From contig NC_135386.1 in assembly GCF_049243985.1 (NCBI RefSeq), positions 19,002,202 through 19,066,201 on the forward strand: a stretch of DNA of 64,000 nt. Reading direction: 5' to 3'. Origin of the DNA: Paroedura picta (Eukaryota > Chordata > Lepidosauria > Squamata > Gekkonidae). Below are positions 47,200-58,689 of the stretch, piece after piece. Each line of letters opens with the position of its first letter. The first letter of the stretch is position 1. The notes beneath the pieces are model-generated. The model searched no databases. It saw nothing but the letters and a program-made list of their open reading frames with translations, and was not told the origin of the DNA. A program made the position numbers and the translations under genes.

Positions 47200-47253
47200 T
47201 GGGAGGGAGGGAGGGAGGGAGGGAGGGAGGGAGGGAGGGAGGGAGGGAGGGAA
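47200..47253. repeat. (GGGA)n microsatellite
   Basis: About thirteen GGGA units on the plus strand. Confidence 0.95.
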
Positions 47254-47995
47254 GGGAGGTCTTCCCACCTACCACACTGCTGCTTCTCCTGTCCTCCCAC
47301 CACAGGGCTCAGGGCAGAGTCCCTCGGTGACCCATCTCTCCAATTGTGACCAAAACTGCAGAACTAAACTTGCACCTTCTCTAGTCTGCGCAAAATCGGG
47401 TCAAGCCACAGGCAAGGACTCCAGGCCCAGCCGGCAGGTCACCAGCTCTCCGTTGTCCCTGCACATGTTGAGCGTGAGCCCCAGCCATGTCTCCCAGCCA
47501 CAAACCCAGAAGGAGGTACTCCTGTGCGTCGGCTTGGCCAAGACGTGCAGTGCTCTGCGGGGACAAGGAGCGCAGGAGGGCAAAGTGGACCGTACCACTC
47601 CACACTTCAGGCCTGGGATTAGATTTCTCAACATTTCCCACTTGACTAGTTCCCTGTAAGTGGAAAGCTAACCCAGCCAGTAGCAAGCAGGGCTGGAAGG
47701 TTTTCTGTGATGAGCCCATGTTTTGTGGTAAGGGAGGTTTTGCAATCTACGAGGCTGCAGCGCATTTGGCCACCTCAGGATCTTCTGCTTTGTCCTGACG
47801 CCCCCTGCCTGGTGAGAGGTGGGCCTTGTGGGGTCTGCCAAGTCAACCTCCCCCCCCCCCAGGCAGGCAGCTACCTGCCAGGGTCTCTGGCCGAGGCCGC
47901 TCACATCTCAGCCCGCCTGATCCTGTTGGGGACCTTCAGCCTGCCCAGGAAACACTCTGCGGCTGAGCCACGGCTGGGCTGCTATAGTCCCCTGG

Positions 47996-48020
47996 CTGCT
48001 GCTGCTGCTGCTGCTGCTGC
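47996..48020. repeat. (CTG)n trinucleotide repeat
   Basis: Eight CTG units followed by CAG-GTGAGG, which happens to look like a splice donor. No exon is supported around it. A related GCAGCAGCGGCAGCAGCAGG tract lies at 48654-48674. Confidence 0.9.
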
Positions 48021-50138
48021 AGGTGAGGCTTGTGCCACCCAATCGCTGACCCTCCCATCCTAATCCTCGTTGCCATGTTTAGCCTTTCCGGAAATGAGGG
48101 GACCACGGTGGGCTTGCGTGTAGCAGAGCGTGTGGCCAAAGACAGGGTCACTGGCCAGGAGCCCATGGCGAGGGGCCCACTAAGCTCTTGGCTCCATCCC
48201 ACAGTCCTCACTATCCCACGGCCTGTGCCTGGCCCGCCTGCTCTCTCTGGAAGGCCCCATGCTGGCGCAGTGCATCCCTGGCCCCCCTTCAGGGCCTGGC
48301 TGTGCCCCCCTTTGCCCCTGGATGCAACCAAACCATCCGGCTGCCCCTCCAGCCCGGAGACAGGCAGCAAGCACAGGCCGTTCAGCCGGCATCTCCCGGC
48401 ACACTGTTGATCCACGGTATGGAGGGCGAGGGGGTAAAGGGGGGGGGGGTAAGCTTATCGGGTAAAGAGTCTCTCTCTCAAAGAGAGGGCATGCAGCCAG
48501 CTTGAGCCCACCCCCCCCTTCTCCTGCTCGGAGCCCCAGAGCAAGCGGTGCCCCCTCACCTGGACGGGGCCATTGCTGGCGCTCCAGCCTCCTTCCCCCC
48601 GGCTCCTGCTGAGTGGCTAGCTCTCTGGCGCCCGTTCCAGCTTGGTCGCAGCGCAGCAGCAGCGGCAGCAGCAGGGTTGTCTGGAAAGCTCCAAAGGAAG
48701 TGGCGGGCCCAGCCCAGAGCTCTCACCCCCTCTTAACCCCTGGGCTGCTGGCCTGGCCAGAGACGGAGGCTGGCGGCAGAAGTCGCTCCCCAGCGCTGAG
48801 GGCCAAGGGACAACGCGGGCAGTCCCCAGGCAAGGAGGCCAAGGCAGGGCCTGATGCTCCTCTCAGCCATGACGGCCTCGGCCCCTGGCTGGGCCTGCAG
48901 CGCTGCGCTCTGTCAGCCCTGGACGGCTGGACCCACCCACAGGCCCACACATCTGGGAAGCATTTGGTGCTGGGCGGAAGGGCCTGGGAGGGGAAGGGGG
49001 TGGGCCTGGCAGGCCTGGAGCCCCCAGCAGGCCTACCTTCCCGTGCTGGAGAGAGGCCGACTGGCCGGCGGCCCCAGAGGCACCTTGCCCTCCCGGGCAA
49101 CCTCCTCCTGCAGAGAGCATTCAGTCACCGGAGCAAGAGGGCTGCCGGGAGGGGGGCAGCGGTCAGGAGGGCGGTGCCACGAAGGGACTGCCGGGGCGGC
49201 CACTCACGGCATGTCCCAGGCAAGCAACACTGTGGGCATGATGTGGTCTCCGCCTGTTCCAGAGGGAACCGTCTGCCAACGGGACGGGGCCTCAGTCAGG
49301 AGGGGTGGCTCTCCTGGGGGCACGGAGACTCTTTCACGGCTTGTGGCACGTCTGATCTCACTGCTCCCGTGCTGGCTCTGCATGGCTGTCTCCCAAGGGC
49401 TGCATTCTTTGCAGCCCATGGTTGCTGCTCTCTTTATCAGGGCTTATTCTCAGGTTTCTAATCGGCTTGGCGTCTCAGCCCAAAAGGGAGTCCAGGAGCA
49501 CAAAAGACACAGAAATCGCTCCAGAGCAGCAGTCCGGGGGGGGGGGGGGCAGAATCCAGCGGAGGCTACTCAAGGCCTGTTCTTCCTTGTGTCTCTCCAG
49601 GAGACACCGGTGGCACCGTGGATCTCTGCCTTCCCTCCACTCTGCCACTTTGAGCCTGGAGTCAGCCTCTAGTCCTGATCCACAGTGGCATTCCCTCCCC
49701 CCAATCCTCCCCACTCTTTGCAGTGGGGTCTATTAGAGGAGTGGCAGCAGCCCCTGCAGCCCTGTAACCGCTCAGAGGGGCCCTTGTCCCAGACTCTGTG
49801 TCTCTCGGCTGATCTGCCCCCAATGAGTGGCCCCCACAGAGGGCCGTGGCTAGAGGCAGCTGCTCAGTGCTTGTGGGAGCTGGCCCTGGAAGGGTTAGGC
49901 AGGCAACGGGACACTGAAGGCAAATTCCTTCCACGCATCGTCATGCCGGAACAGCAAGCAGGATGAGCCCCTGCAGGGAGGTCGTGGGCCTCAGCAGCCA
50001 AGGCACCAGGAGCGGAAGTGGGGGGGAGGGGCAGTCCCCGGGGCCAAGAAGAGAGCAGCCCCCTTAGCTTGGGCCCAGTGGGCCAGCACCTGGACAAGCC
50101 CCGTGCCACGGATGGAAGGGGCTCTGGGCCGCAGCTTT

Positions 50139-50322
50139 GGCTGCTTCCCTCCAGGTGGTGCCCAAGGGACTCCTGGGATTACAGCTGATCTCCCTTCAAA
50201 GGGGGATTCTGCAGCATCCTGTAGCCGGATGAAGTCCAAACCCTCCCCTCCTCAGGCTCTGCCTCCAGAAACTCCAGGTGGTTTTCCAGCCCTGGAGCTG
50301 GCAACCTTAGCTACAGTCAAAC
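50139..50322 (-). mobile_element. Short interspersed repeat, 'CTCCAGGCCCCACC' family, near full length
   Basis: CTCCAGGTGGTGCCCAAGGG ... CTGGGATTACAGCTGATCTC ... CCTCAGGCTCTGCCTCCAG ... CCCTGGAGCTGGCAACC matches the reverse strand of the family at 24388 and 38110. The ends are GGCTG/GGCAACC-like. The transposase source is unknown. Confidence 0.6.
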
Positions 50323-51889
50323 ACCCACACCCACTGCTGCAAGTTGGCCAAGGGAAAGGGGTGCCGCGCACAGCCCAATTCTGGGCGGGTGTGTTTGTGT
50401 GTTTGTGTGTGGATCCGATAGGCTCCCAGCCACCTTGGCCAGTTGGATTAGCTGTTGCCACATGAGGACAAGTCCTTGCGCAAGAGCAGGAGGGCCCTTG
50501 CTAGGAAAGAGAAGTGAAAGCAGGCAAGGGCAAGGAAGAGGTGCAGGGCAAGCAGGCATGCCAAAGAGGAGCCCAGCCTCCATCCAGAAGGGCCCCAGCC
50601 CACAGTCCCCTGCACGGCAGGCAGGCCTCAGCGACCTGGCTCCATGGCGCCTGGCTCAGCAGGGGACTCTGCCACTCCGACGATGAATGATTATTCATCT
50701 AGCCAGGAGAATGAATGGACAGGCCTATGGTGCTAAATAGAGCCTCCATGTCCAGTGGAAGAATACCTCCGTATGCTGAGTGCTGGGGAAAAGCGGGACT
50801 CTTCTGTTTCATGTCCTTTGTGGGCTGCCAGGGGCCTCTTGCTGGCTGCTGCCAGGAGAAATCTGGGCCAGCAGACCCACTGTAGCCTGGCATCTCTGCT
50901 GCTCTGGCATGCATTCTGCAAACCATGTCCCTACCAGGCACAAGGGACAGTAAGCAGGACCTGACTCAAGGTCTGAGACCGTGCCACGTTGTTTGGCTGC
51001 TGCAGAGCATTCAAAGTATACGCTTCGTTTGTGGTGCCGGGCCAGGCTGGGCCACAGTGAAGAACTCCCAGTCAGACCTTTTGAACCCTTGCGATATTGC
51101 CATGCCTGTGTATTTCCCATCCCCAGCTGTGCCAGCATTCTGGCATGCTCTTTAAACCAGTCTTTCCACCTGTTCCTTTAAAAAAGACTCCTGACTTGGC
51201 ATCCATACAGGTCTAGCGTTTAATGCACTGGGCATACATCCTCACAACAGCCTTGTAAGGGAGGGGAATAGCATCCCTTAGCTGTGCTGTCAAAGGGATA
51301 ATCAGGAGGACGCAGCCCACGCCTCACCAAAGCTCCCTCCTGTCCTCAGGGGCACCCCAAGGTGGATCCACCAGGGTCCTTCAAAACGCATCCTAGCCTG
51401 ACCGGCCCTGTAGTGTGGCAGAAGGAGGTGCTTGCTTCTCTCCCTCCCCACAGCTGTGTCTGTGTGTGTTTGTGCAGCCATTTCAGGGCCCAATCCGATC
51501 AACTCTTGAGGCTTTCCAGTTGCTGCAGCATCCTGGGAACAGACCTCATCCCAACCCACTTGGCATCCCAAGGTGTCTGCTGTCATCTCTCCTCAGGCTC
51601 CGTTCTCCCCCCCCCCCAAGTTGCTTGCGATGAGGGAGAGGTCAGTTGTGGCTCTGGGCGTCAGCAAGAGGCTGAGGACGTTCAGATCCTGGTTCTCTTG
51701 GTCTCATCCCCAAGGGCCAGCTCGGGTGCCAGGGCTCAGCTGCTGTGGCTCAAGGGCAGGGCACAAGATGGTTGAAACACAAGGTGGAAGGGAAACGGAC
51801 TTCAGATAACTCTCTAACAAAACTGTTTTAAGCTGGTCTACTCAGAATCCGAGGAAGGTAATTGCAGTGGAACTAGATTCCGAGGACAA

Positions 51890-51952
51890 TGTCTGAGTCC
51901 ACCAACAAAGTTTAATTTGGGGTGTAAACTTTCACATGCGCACACTGTGAAG
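51890..51952. mobile_element. Foldback repeat, fragment D
   Basis: GTCTGAGTCCACCAACAAAG followed by TTTAATTTGGGGTGTAAAC and CATGCGCACACT parallels the left arm and centre of the foldback family, with an internal gap. Confidence 0.45.
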
Positions 51953-52084
51953 AGAAGCCCCCGGCAGCCAGCCCCATGCCAGGAGCCCCATGCTAGGAGG
52001 GATAATTGCAGGCCTGGGCCCAGCCTCCTCAGGGCTTGGAAGCAGTTGGACTTGGGCTAGAAGCACAAGGGTAACCCAGAAAGG

Positions 52085-52265
52085 TCTTTAAATGTGGGGA
52101 TAAGATGTCACACCACTTAGTGTTTCACACCATTTGTGAGCCGCTGAAGTCTGTGAACTGTGTTCAAGAGTGACCCCACGAAGCATGCATTACTGTAGTC
52201 TGATCTGGAGGTGACCAGGCCAGACCCCACTTTGCTCAGGGAAAGGTCACCGATGGTGACGCAGT
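52085..52265. mobile_element. Probable old LINE-derived segment
   Basis: TTACTGTAGTCTGATCTGGAGG, then TGACCAGGCCAGA, resembles a segment of an abundant reptile LINE (CAGTAGTCCAATCTGGAGGTGACCA). A weaker match reads GTGCAGTAGTCCAGCCGCAGG at about 57410. The family is not certain. Confidence 0.35.
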
Positions 52266-52439
52266 AGGGGTGTCGGTGTCCTTCCGACTGCTGCCCCTGA
52301 GAAATCCAGTCTGGGTGGGTGTTTGCAAGACCAGGATGGCTGAATCGGCTAGCGGGCAGTGGCCACAGAAGAGCTCTCTGCAGTCGGGTCGCCCCCAAAC
52401 CAGGCCATTTCTCTTCAGCTTAGGAGGTTCCGGGAGAAC

Positions 52440-52930
52440 TGCAGGCCCGCCATTGGGCAGAGAAAGCACTCCCCGCGCCCTCCCCGCCAGCGCAGGGTGA
52501 GGAGGGCCATAAAAGGGCCCAAGGGTCGCCGGGGCGGGGGAAACACCCGCGGGCTACTCTTCCGCCCTGGCGCACTGCCTGGCTGGCCGCCGCCCAAGCC
52601 CCGGAGGGCGGGCGGGCGGGCGGGTGGGCAGGTGGGCGGACGGGTGGCGAGCGCCATCAGGCGGCCAGGAACGGAAGAGGCGAGGAGCGCTTGCCCGGCC
52701 CCGCTGCTTTCGGGCCGCAGGAGCTTCTGGCCGACCTCGGCCAAACGCGCCCCCTGCAAGGGACCGTCAGTCAGAGGCCGGAGGGCCGGCCAGCGAAGCG
52801 AGGCAGCCGGTGTCCGCGAGGAAGCTGTGCGTGCGAAGGTCATTGGTCGACGGGGCGCCAGTACCCGACGCCCCCGGCCTTCCCTGCAGCTTCCTCCGGC
52901 TGGGCTGTCGCTCTCCTGATCTCCACCTAG
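52440..52930. promoter_or_regulatory. Orphan CpG island with TATA-like box
   Basis: A CpG-dense block contains CATAAAAGG at 52508-52516 on the plus strand and a CCAAT box on the minus strand (GACCAATGACC, 52840-52850). No recognisable coding exon follows on either strand. It could be a promoter of a non-coding RNA, a distal alternative first exon, or simply GC-rich DNA. Confidence 0.4.
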
Positions 52931-54124
52931 CCTTTCCCCATTGGCAGGAGCCCAGAGGAGGACCCGGGCTCTGGGTGGCAGGTAGAGCTGCAGGGATCCT
53001 GCCGCTAGCTGCAAATGGGTCCCCAGCCTCCAGAGCTTACCTGAAGGGGAGGCAGAGGGCCCGACTGGAGCCAGGCGATGCCCCAAGGCAGGCTGGAATT
53101 GCTTGGAAAGGGTCTGGAGCAGGTGGAGAGGAGGATGGGTGGCCTTCGACTCGCAGACGGACCCCAAATGGCCAAATGGGATCAACTCCCAAACCGGCTC
53201 ATCTGGTTCTGGATCTGCTGCCTTTGAGGTCTGGCAGGGAAGGGAGCTGATAGGTCAAAGTTGTGCCAGATTAAACCCACATGACCTGGCTTGTCAGACT
53301 ATCTCCCTGCCCCACACACCCAGATGTGGGAGATGGGACTCACCCAAGCTGGCGCACCTCCACTTCCCCATCAGGTTGCCAGGAGGCCTGGAGGAAAAGG
53401 GCCCTCCTCCTTCCCTCCCCCAGGCTCCCAAGGCAGGAGGGGGCAACTGCAGCTGGCCCAGGGGGGAGAAGGGCCATCCCCCAAGCAGAGCAGCCCCTGC
53501 TTGGCTGGAGCAAGGACATCTTGCAAGACTGCCCAGCTCATTGGCAAGTGAGTAGCGAGGGCGCTCCCAGGACCACTCTGCTGGCAGAAAGGAAGGCCTG
53601 GCTAGGCGGAAAGGCCTGGGGTCCATTCCACTCCTTGGGGTTCATCTTCTGGGTGCTGCTGCTGCTGTTGCTGCCTGAGGGATGGCAGATCCCCAGCAGA
53701 ACTGCCCTGGTTCCTGTCCCTGAGGATTCCCACCCAGCATTCTGGAGAGAGACAGACGGCGCGGTGCCGTGCTTCATGGCGGCAGCCTCTGGTTTGCTGG
53801 GGAGGGACAGAAGTGGGGGATTTGTGAGCAAGGGCTGGCTCGCCCCAACCAGGGTCCCGCTACACACAGTGGTCACCGGAAGAAGAAAAGGGCTGCACCG
53901 AGTCCTGTGAAGACATACACCTCACCCAGATGCCTGCTGAGATCTTCCGGCATCTGAAATTGCTCTGTTGTCCCATATAGAGGGCAGCTGAATCGGGAAC
54001 CCACGAAGCGCCTCCCTTCACCGCACAGGGGCTCCACCTCCGTAGTCCCCCTGGAAATCACTCTGAGGCCCTTTCCCCCATTCTGTCTGCACTATTCTGA
54101 TGGCCTGACCTCTACGGCCGAGCC

Positions 54125-54300
54125 GAGCCAAGCCGAGCCTGGCCTCCTCAGATCCCAGGACCCCAGTACGGTTGTCCTTGGCTGGAATTTGGATGGGAGA
54201 CCTCCGCAAGGGGAAGGCAATGGCAGGCTTCCTCTGAACCTCTCTTCATTTTAAATCTCCACAGGTTTGCCATAAGTCAGCTGTGACTGGACAGGCAAAC
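54125..54300 (+). mobile_element. 5S-rRNA-headed SINE with BovB-like tail
   Basis: ATTTGGATGGGAGACCTCCG matches 5S rRNA box C. Downstream, GGCAATGGCAGGCTTCCTCTG and CATAAGTCAGCTGTGACTGG resemble the tail shared by squamate SINEs and BovB-type LINEs. It abuts the next SINE at 54310. Confidence 0.55.
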
Positions 54301-54309
54301 AATCCGATA

Positions 54310-54835
54310 TCCTCATGGGTGTTGCGGCTGAGTGTGGCAGACTCTAATCTGGAGAGCTGGGAGGTTAGATTCCCCACTTCCTCATGAAGACTGCTGGGTG
54401 ACTTTTGGGCCAGTTACAGTTCTCTCTAAACTCTCCCAGCCCCACCGACTTCACAAGGTGCCTGTTTTGGGGAGGGGAAGGCGATTGTGAGCTGCTTTGC
54501 GTCTCCTTAAGGCCAGCTTTCTGAGCCAGGGTTACCTGAATGGGTGGGAGTTAATAATTTTTACATATATATTTTAAATTTGTTAAACATTTACCCTGTG
54601 ATATGACCATATATGGTCATGTCGCCCCCCCCCCATGACAGGCCTGGAGGGGGTGGAAAGGGGGGGGGCTGAGTGGGCATGTATACAGCTCTGCTACCCA
54701 ACCATATTCTGCACAATCATGCCACTTCTGAGGTTTCTCGAAGCTAGAAGAATGTTTCAGGGGTTTCTCAATGGTGAAAAAGGCTGCCTTAAGGTAAAGA
54801 AAAATGGGGTATAAAAACAAACTCTTCTTCTGTTT
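54310..54835 (+). mobile_element. tRNA-derived SINE, split by a MITE
   Basis: The head GGCTGAGTGTGGCAGACTCT and B-box-like GGTTAGATTCCCC are followed by the body (CTGGGTGACTTTTGGGCCAG, CAGCCCCACCGACTTCACAAG, GGCGATTGTGAGCTGCTTTG). The tail GGTATAAAAACAAACTCTTC resumes after a 275-bp insertion. This is the usual squamate tRNA-SINE layout. Confidence 0.75.
54512..54786. mobile_element. hAT-like MITE nested in the SINE
   Basis: The element starts GCCAGCTTTCTGAGCCAGGG and ends with GGGGTTTCTCAATGG ... AAAAAGGCTGC. It is flanked by TCCTTAAG (54504-54511) and GCCTTAAG (54786-54793), sharing CCTTAAG, and removing it restores SINE continuity. Interior TGACCATATATGGTCATGTC and TGTTTCAGGGGTTTCTC are marks of a MITE I associate with geckos. 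No transposase frame is present. Confidence 0.8.
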
Positions 54836-55039
54836 TATTCTGCCTTTCTTCTGGTAAGCAGGACCCAGAGCAGCACCCTGAACAAACCATGCAATGCTAC
54901 AGACTGCACTAGAAATCTCGAGTGGATCGAGTGGATCACAGCCCTTTCCCTTCAAGGGCTCAAACCGAGAAGAGGAGAAGGCTGAAGGAGCTGGTTCCTC
55001 TCAGCCTGGCTGGGAACTCTCTCCCCACCAGAGATCCTG

Positions 55040-55335
55040 GAAAAGATTTCCCCAAATTATGGGCATTGCAGTCTTGCTCACCTTGTTTTCCTTCCCTAGT
55101 AATCTCCAGTATAGTGTGTGCCTTTTTCACCTCTGCCATTTTATTTGAACTTTCCACTACAGTCCCAAGATGTCTCTCAGTTACTACCAGTTCAGACCAT
55201 ATCTGCGATATATTTACAATAAGGGCCTTTTTGTTCCTGGGTGCCTCCCCCTGCATGTGTCTAAATCTGTGTCCACTGAAAATTTTGGGCAGCCATTGGA
55301 AGGTAAATTTCATTCAATTTTTCCCTTTCTGTTAT
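55040..55335 (-). mobile_element. CR1-type LINE fragment
   Basis: On the minus strand, GAGAGACATCTTGGGACTGT ... GAAAAAGGCACACACTATAC ... GGAGATTACTAGGGAAGG matches the CR1 reverse-transcriptase C-terminal region (AAAAAGGCAAACTCCATGCT, GGGATTATTAGAAAAGGG). It is AT-rich relative to its surroundings and heavily diverged. Sequence from 55336 to 55760 is AT-rich without further identity. Confidence 0.6.
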
Positions 55336-56159
55336 TAGTTGTTGACAGTTTGATTAAATGCTTCATAAATGATTTTTTACAGAGCACTAATGACTGAAAA
55401 ATAGACATCTTTCAGTAAGTTTTATGACTTCACAGTTTCTTCTGTTATGTATTAACTTGGATGATATAGAATTACAGTTAATTTATCTTCGACAGTATCT
55501 TACTTTGGAGTTTTTATTGGCTGTACATATTATATGTGTGTTAAGAACTGGTGTGTTAAAACCAGACCTTTGAACGCACCTTTGGGTGCACATAGTGCAG
55601 AGCATACTGGCTTGCAAAAGCCTGTGGGCTGGATATGTTTTTAATTCCTATAGTTTAGGAATTAAAATACCGGGCATAATAAAAGTAATTTATTTATTTA
55701 GATTTATAATAATATAATTTTAACAGTACAGATATTCAAACTTTGTAGGTCCTAACGGTTACCAGTTGGGTTTTTATGGTTCCAGTTCTGGCCTCAATCA
55801 GAGCCAGGTCATTTTCAGCCCTAGCCTCATCCTGGCGAAATGCTCTTCCAAATGAGATCCTGAGCCCTGCAAGAGCTCAGATGGCTCCACAGGGCTTGTT
55901 TCCACAAGGCTTATGGTTGAGGCCTCAAAGCATGGCTGAATTGAGCTGGCCTTCCTGCCAAAGCCCCATAGGGTCTGGTAAGAATCCTCTGCCCCCTGTC
56001 TCCTTCTTACTCGCCTCCGACGGCCGAGTAAGAGCTTCCCCATCCAGAGGTAGGCTACCTGCCAGGGCGCCACCTCTGAGCACAGCTGAAGCGCCCCCCA
56101 CCGCCCGCTTCCTACGGCGCCAAGGGTATCTCTGAGCGCATGCAGAGTCCCCGCTTTCA

Positions 56160-56840
56160 ACCCCCCTGGCGCGCAGACCTCTTGCCACGCCCACTGGGCT
56201 CGGGTAGGTGGAGCTACTGCCGGGCGGGAGCCTGCGCAGAAAGACCCTGCCCGCGCTCCCGATTGGCTGCCGTGACTCTGCCGGCTAGCCCCGCCCCTTG
56301 CGTGACACTAGCGGCGAGAGCGGAAGAGGCGGGGCTTAGTAAGCGCCCTGGGAAGGTGGCCGGTTGGGTGAGGGGTTCTGCGCATGCGCTGTTCATCTGA
56401 GCTGCACAACAGCCCCGCGAGGCCGGCTAGGCGGAAAGGTGTCTTCAGCCTCTTTGCAGCGGATTGGAGAGAAGGCGGCTGGCACTCCACGACCCCGCTG
56501 AAGGGCGTCGTCTCCATAGCTGGGAACCGAAGGCCCCCCAGTGTTCCCCCGCCCCGTATAAGAGCCTCCTGCCCCGCCCCAGGGTGCCATTCCCCGGCGG
56601 CCTCCCCCGACGGCCCAAGCCAAGGGGCGCGGAGGGCTGAGCCGGACGCCTGGCCGGTGAGAGCGCGGAAGAGGAAGCCTGAGACGTCGCCCAGGCCAAT
56701 GGCCCTGAGCCGGCAGCGGGGCCCCGGGCACGTCGGAGCCACGGGAAGGCCCTCGGAGGCAGCAGCGCGCCCGCTCAGCGGCAGGCCGTGATATCGCCGT
56801 CACATGACGAGGAGGAGCGCGGGGGTGGTCCCAGCGAGGC
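56160..56840. promoter_or_regulatory. Housekeeping-type promoter cluster without an assigned gene
   Basis: Within a CpG-rich block are an inverted CCAAT box (GATTGGCTG, 56261-56269), GC boxes (CCCCGCCCC at about 56289 and GGCGGGG at about 56329), a CRE-like TGCGTGAC and a perfect NRF1-type TGCGCATGCGC (about 56379-56389). A palindromic E-box, GTCACATGAC, lies at about 56799-56808. No coding exon was identified on either strand nearby. Confidence 0.5.
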
Positions 56841-57599
56841 CCAGGCCTGGCCCAGCAAGACATGATTCTCCCCCCCACACACACAAACAAACACACGCAC
56901 CACCGCTCTGCTGAGCCCTTGCAAAGCCCCCCCCCCCCCCTATTGCTCTTGCAGCGCGGAACGCCTGCAGTCAGAGGCAGGGATCGGGGCACCCCTGCGC
57001 ACTTGCAGCAGCAAAAGCGATGGTCCCTGCGGCACCCTCTTCCCCCTCCGGACAACTCTCCTCGGGAGAAGAGGGCTTGATGTTGAGGCAGAACCCCCCC
57101 CCCCCAATCTGTACGGTGGGTGCTGCCTCGACCGATCGAGCCTGAGCCGAGGGCGACGTGCTCAGATGACCATGCGGTTGGCGCTGGCAGGGGGAGACCG
57201 GCTCTCTGGAGGCTCCCCACGGGGGGGGGGGGCGGCTCTCTGGAGGCTCCTCCTGGCACAATAGACTGAGGCCGAAACCAAGCCGGCAACCGGTTGGGCT
57301 CTTCTAAAAGCTCAGGTGGCCCCAGTCTTTATGAGCCCAGCCAGCCAGTGGCCTTTTGCGCGCTCTGAAGCGTCCCACGGTCTTCAAGGGCTGCCCCAGG
57401 AAGGCACAGTGCAGTAGTCCAGCCGCAGGCGGTGCCACTGGTCTGGGTCTGAGCACCCGCTCCGCCCCCACCCCCCGCTGCCGCGGGCTGTCTTGCCAGG
57501 CTCCAACTTGGTCCGCCTTCCCCAGGCCATGGGCAGCCCACCCTGCACAGGGCTAGGGTGGGCTGAGCTGAGGGGGACATCCACTGAAGACGACGGGCA

Positions 57600-58073
57600 G
57601 GAGGGCGAAGGGAGGCCGGAGTTGGGGGTTCCCCCGCCCCGCCCATAGCGGGCCTGGCCATGGGCTGCGGGCCGCGGCGGCTATCGTGGGGCGGAGGGGA
57701 GGCCAGCCAAGTTGGCGAGGGAGAGGAAGTGGCGGAACAAAAGCGCGCTGATAAAAGGGCTGCTGCGGCGGCGCCTTCCCTTTCTTTCTTTCACTCGCTC
57801 CCTTTTTCCCGGCGCGGGGTGAGGAGGGGCTGTTTTGCATCCCTTCACGTCAGCCCTGCCTCGTTCCCTTCTTCCTTCCTTCCTCCCTTCCTGCCTTCCT
57901 TCCTTCCTGCTCGAGAGAGGGAGCGGAGCAGGGAGCGCGCCCAGCCCAGCCCAGCCGCGCCGAGGGCCGGATCGGCAGCCCCAGGAGGCCGGGCCGGCCA
58001 GGCCACGCTAGGCGCCCGGCCAGCCGGCCTCTCCCTGGCCCCCTCGCCGAGCCAGCCGCTTCGCCGGTCCTGG
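57600..58073 (+). promoter_or_regulatory. CpG-island promoter and candidate non-coding exon 1
   Basis: GC boxes near 57686, a TATA-like GATAAAAGG at 57749-57757, then about 300 bases of CpG-rich, pyrimidine-repeat-containing sequence ending at a perfect splice donor, TGG|GTGAGT, at 58073/58074. The island continues to about 58680. I infer that this is the 5' end of the gene whose first coding exon enters at 63983; the link is not proven. Confidence 0.45.
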
Positions 58074-58689
58074 GTGAGTCAGCCCACCCTGCCCAGCCCG
58101 CTTCACTTCGCGGGGCCTGCGGGGAGTCCCGCCACAGCCCCGCGGGGCGCCCGCGGCGGGGAGAGGGAGGGCGGCTGGGCGGGCGGCAGGAGCCATGGCG
58201 CCCGGAGAGGGCGGAGACGGAGAGTGAGCGGGCGAACGGGGGAGGGAGGGACGGCGGACGGAGCGACGCGCGCGCCCCGCCGGCCTGCCTCTGCGGCTCG
58301 CCTGGCCCGGCTCCAGCGCCCGGCACGTGGGGGCGCACACGCCGCTCGGCCCCTGCGCGGGGGCACGAAGTTGGGCAGGGGGCACCGGCGGGGCGGGACC
58401 TGTTGCGGGGCGGGCAGGAGGGGGCGGCGGCGGCCAACTTTCCCGGGGACTCGTCGGCGGGTGGGGGCAGGAAGCGTCTGCCGGGGGTCCGATCCTTACG
58501 GGGCAGTCCGCCCGACTGGGTCCGGGAGCGCTGCGAACTGGGCGGCGTGGGAAAGCGTAGCTTTGGCCCGCCGGCGCTGGGCGAACTGGTCGGAGCGGCT
58601 GCCGCGGGGGGGGGGGGGTTCTGCGCGGCGGCGGCCGGGACAGGAGGCGCGAGAGGGAAAGGCTTGCCCCCCCCCCCATCAGCGGACGA

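Larger units (their letters stand above)
46650..52430. other. Intergenic upstream of ANPEP, no gene recognised
   Basis: Many GC-driven open frames occur on both strands with no domain, for example 48613-49461 and 48854-49672. Named repeats are listed separately. A palindromic ATGAATGATTATTCAT at about 50681-50697 resembles a POU-type site. Confidence 0.5.

Noticed and set aside
48000-48030. CTG run followed by CAG-GTGAGG resembling an exon end
   Set aside because: No acceptor, open frame or homology supports an exon here.
54150-54210. Possible 5S rRNA gene
   Set aside because: Only the box C region is similar and it continues into a SINE-type tail, so it is a retroposon, not an rRNA gene.
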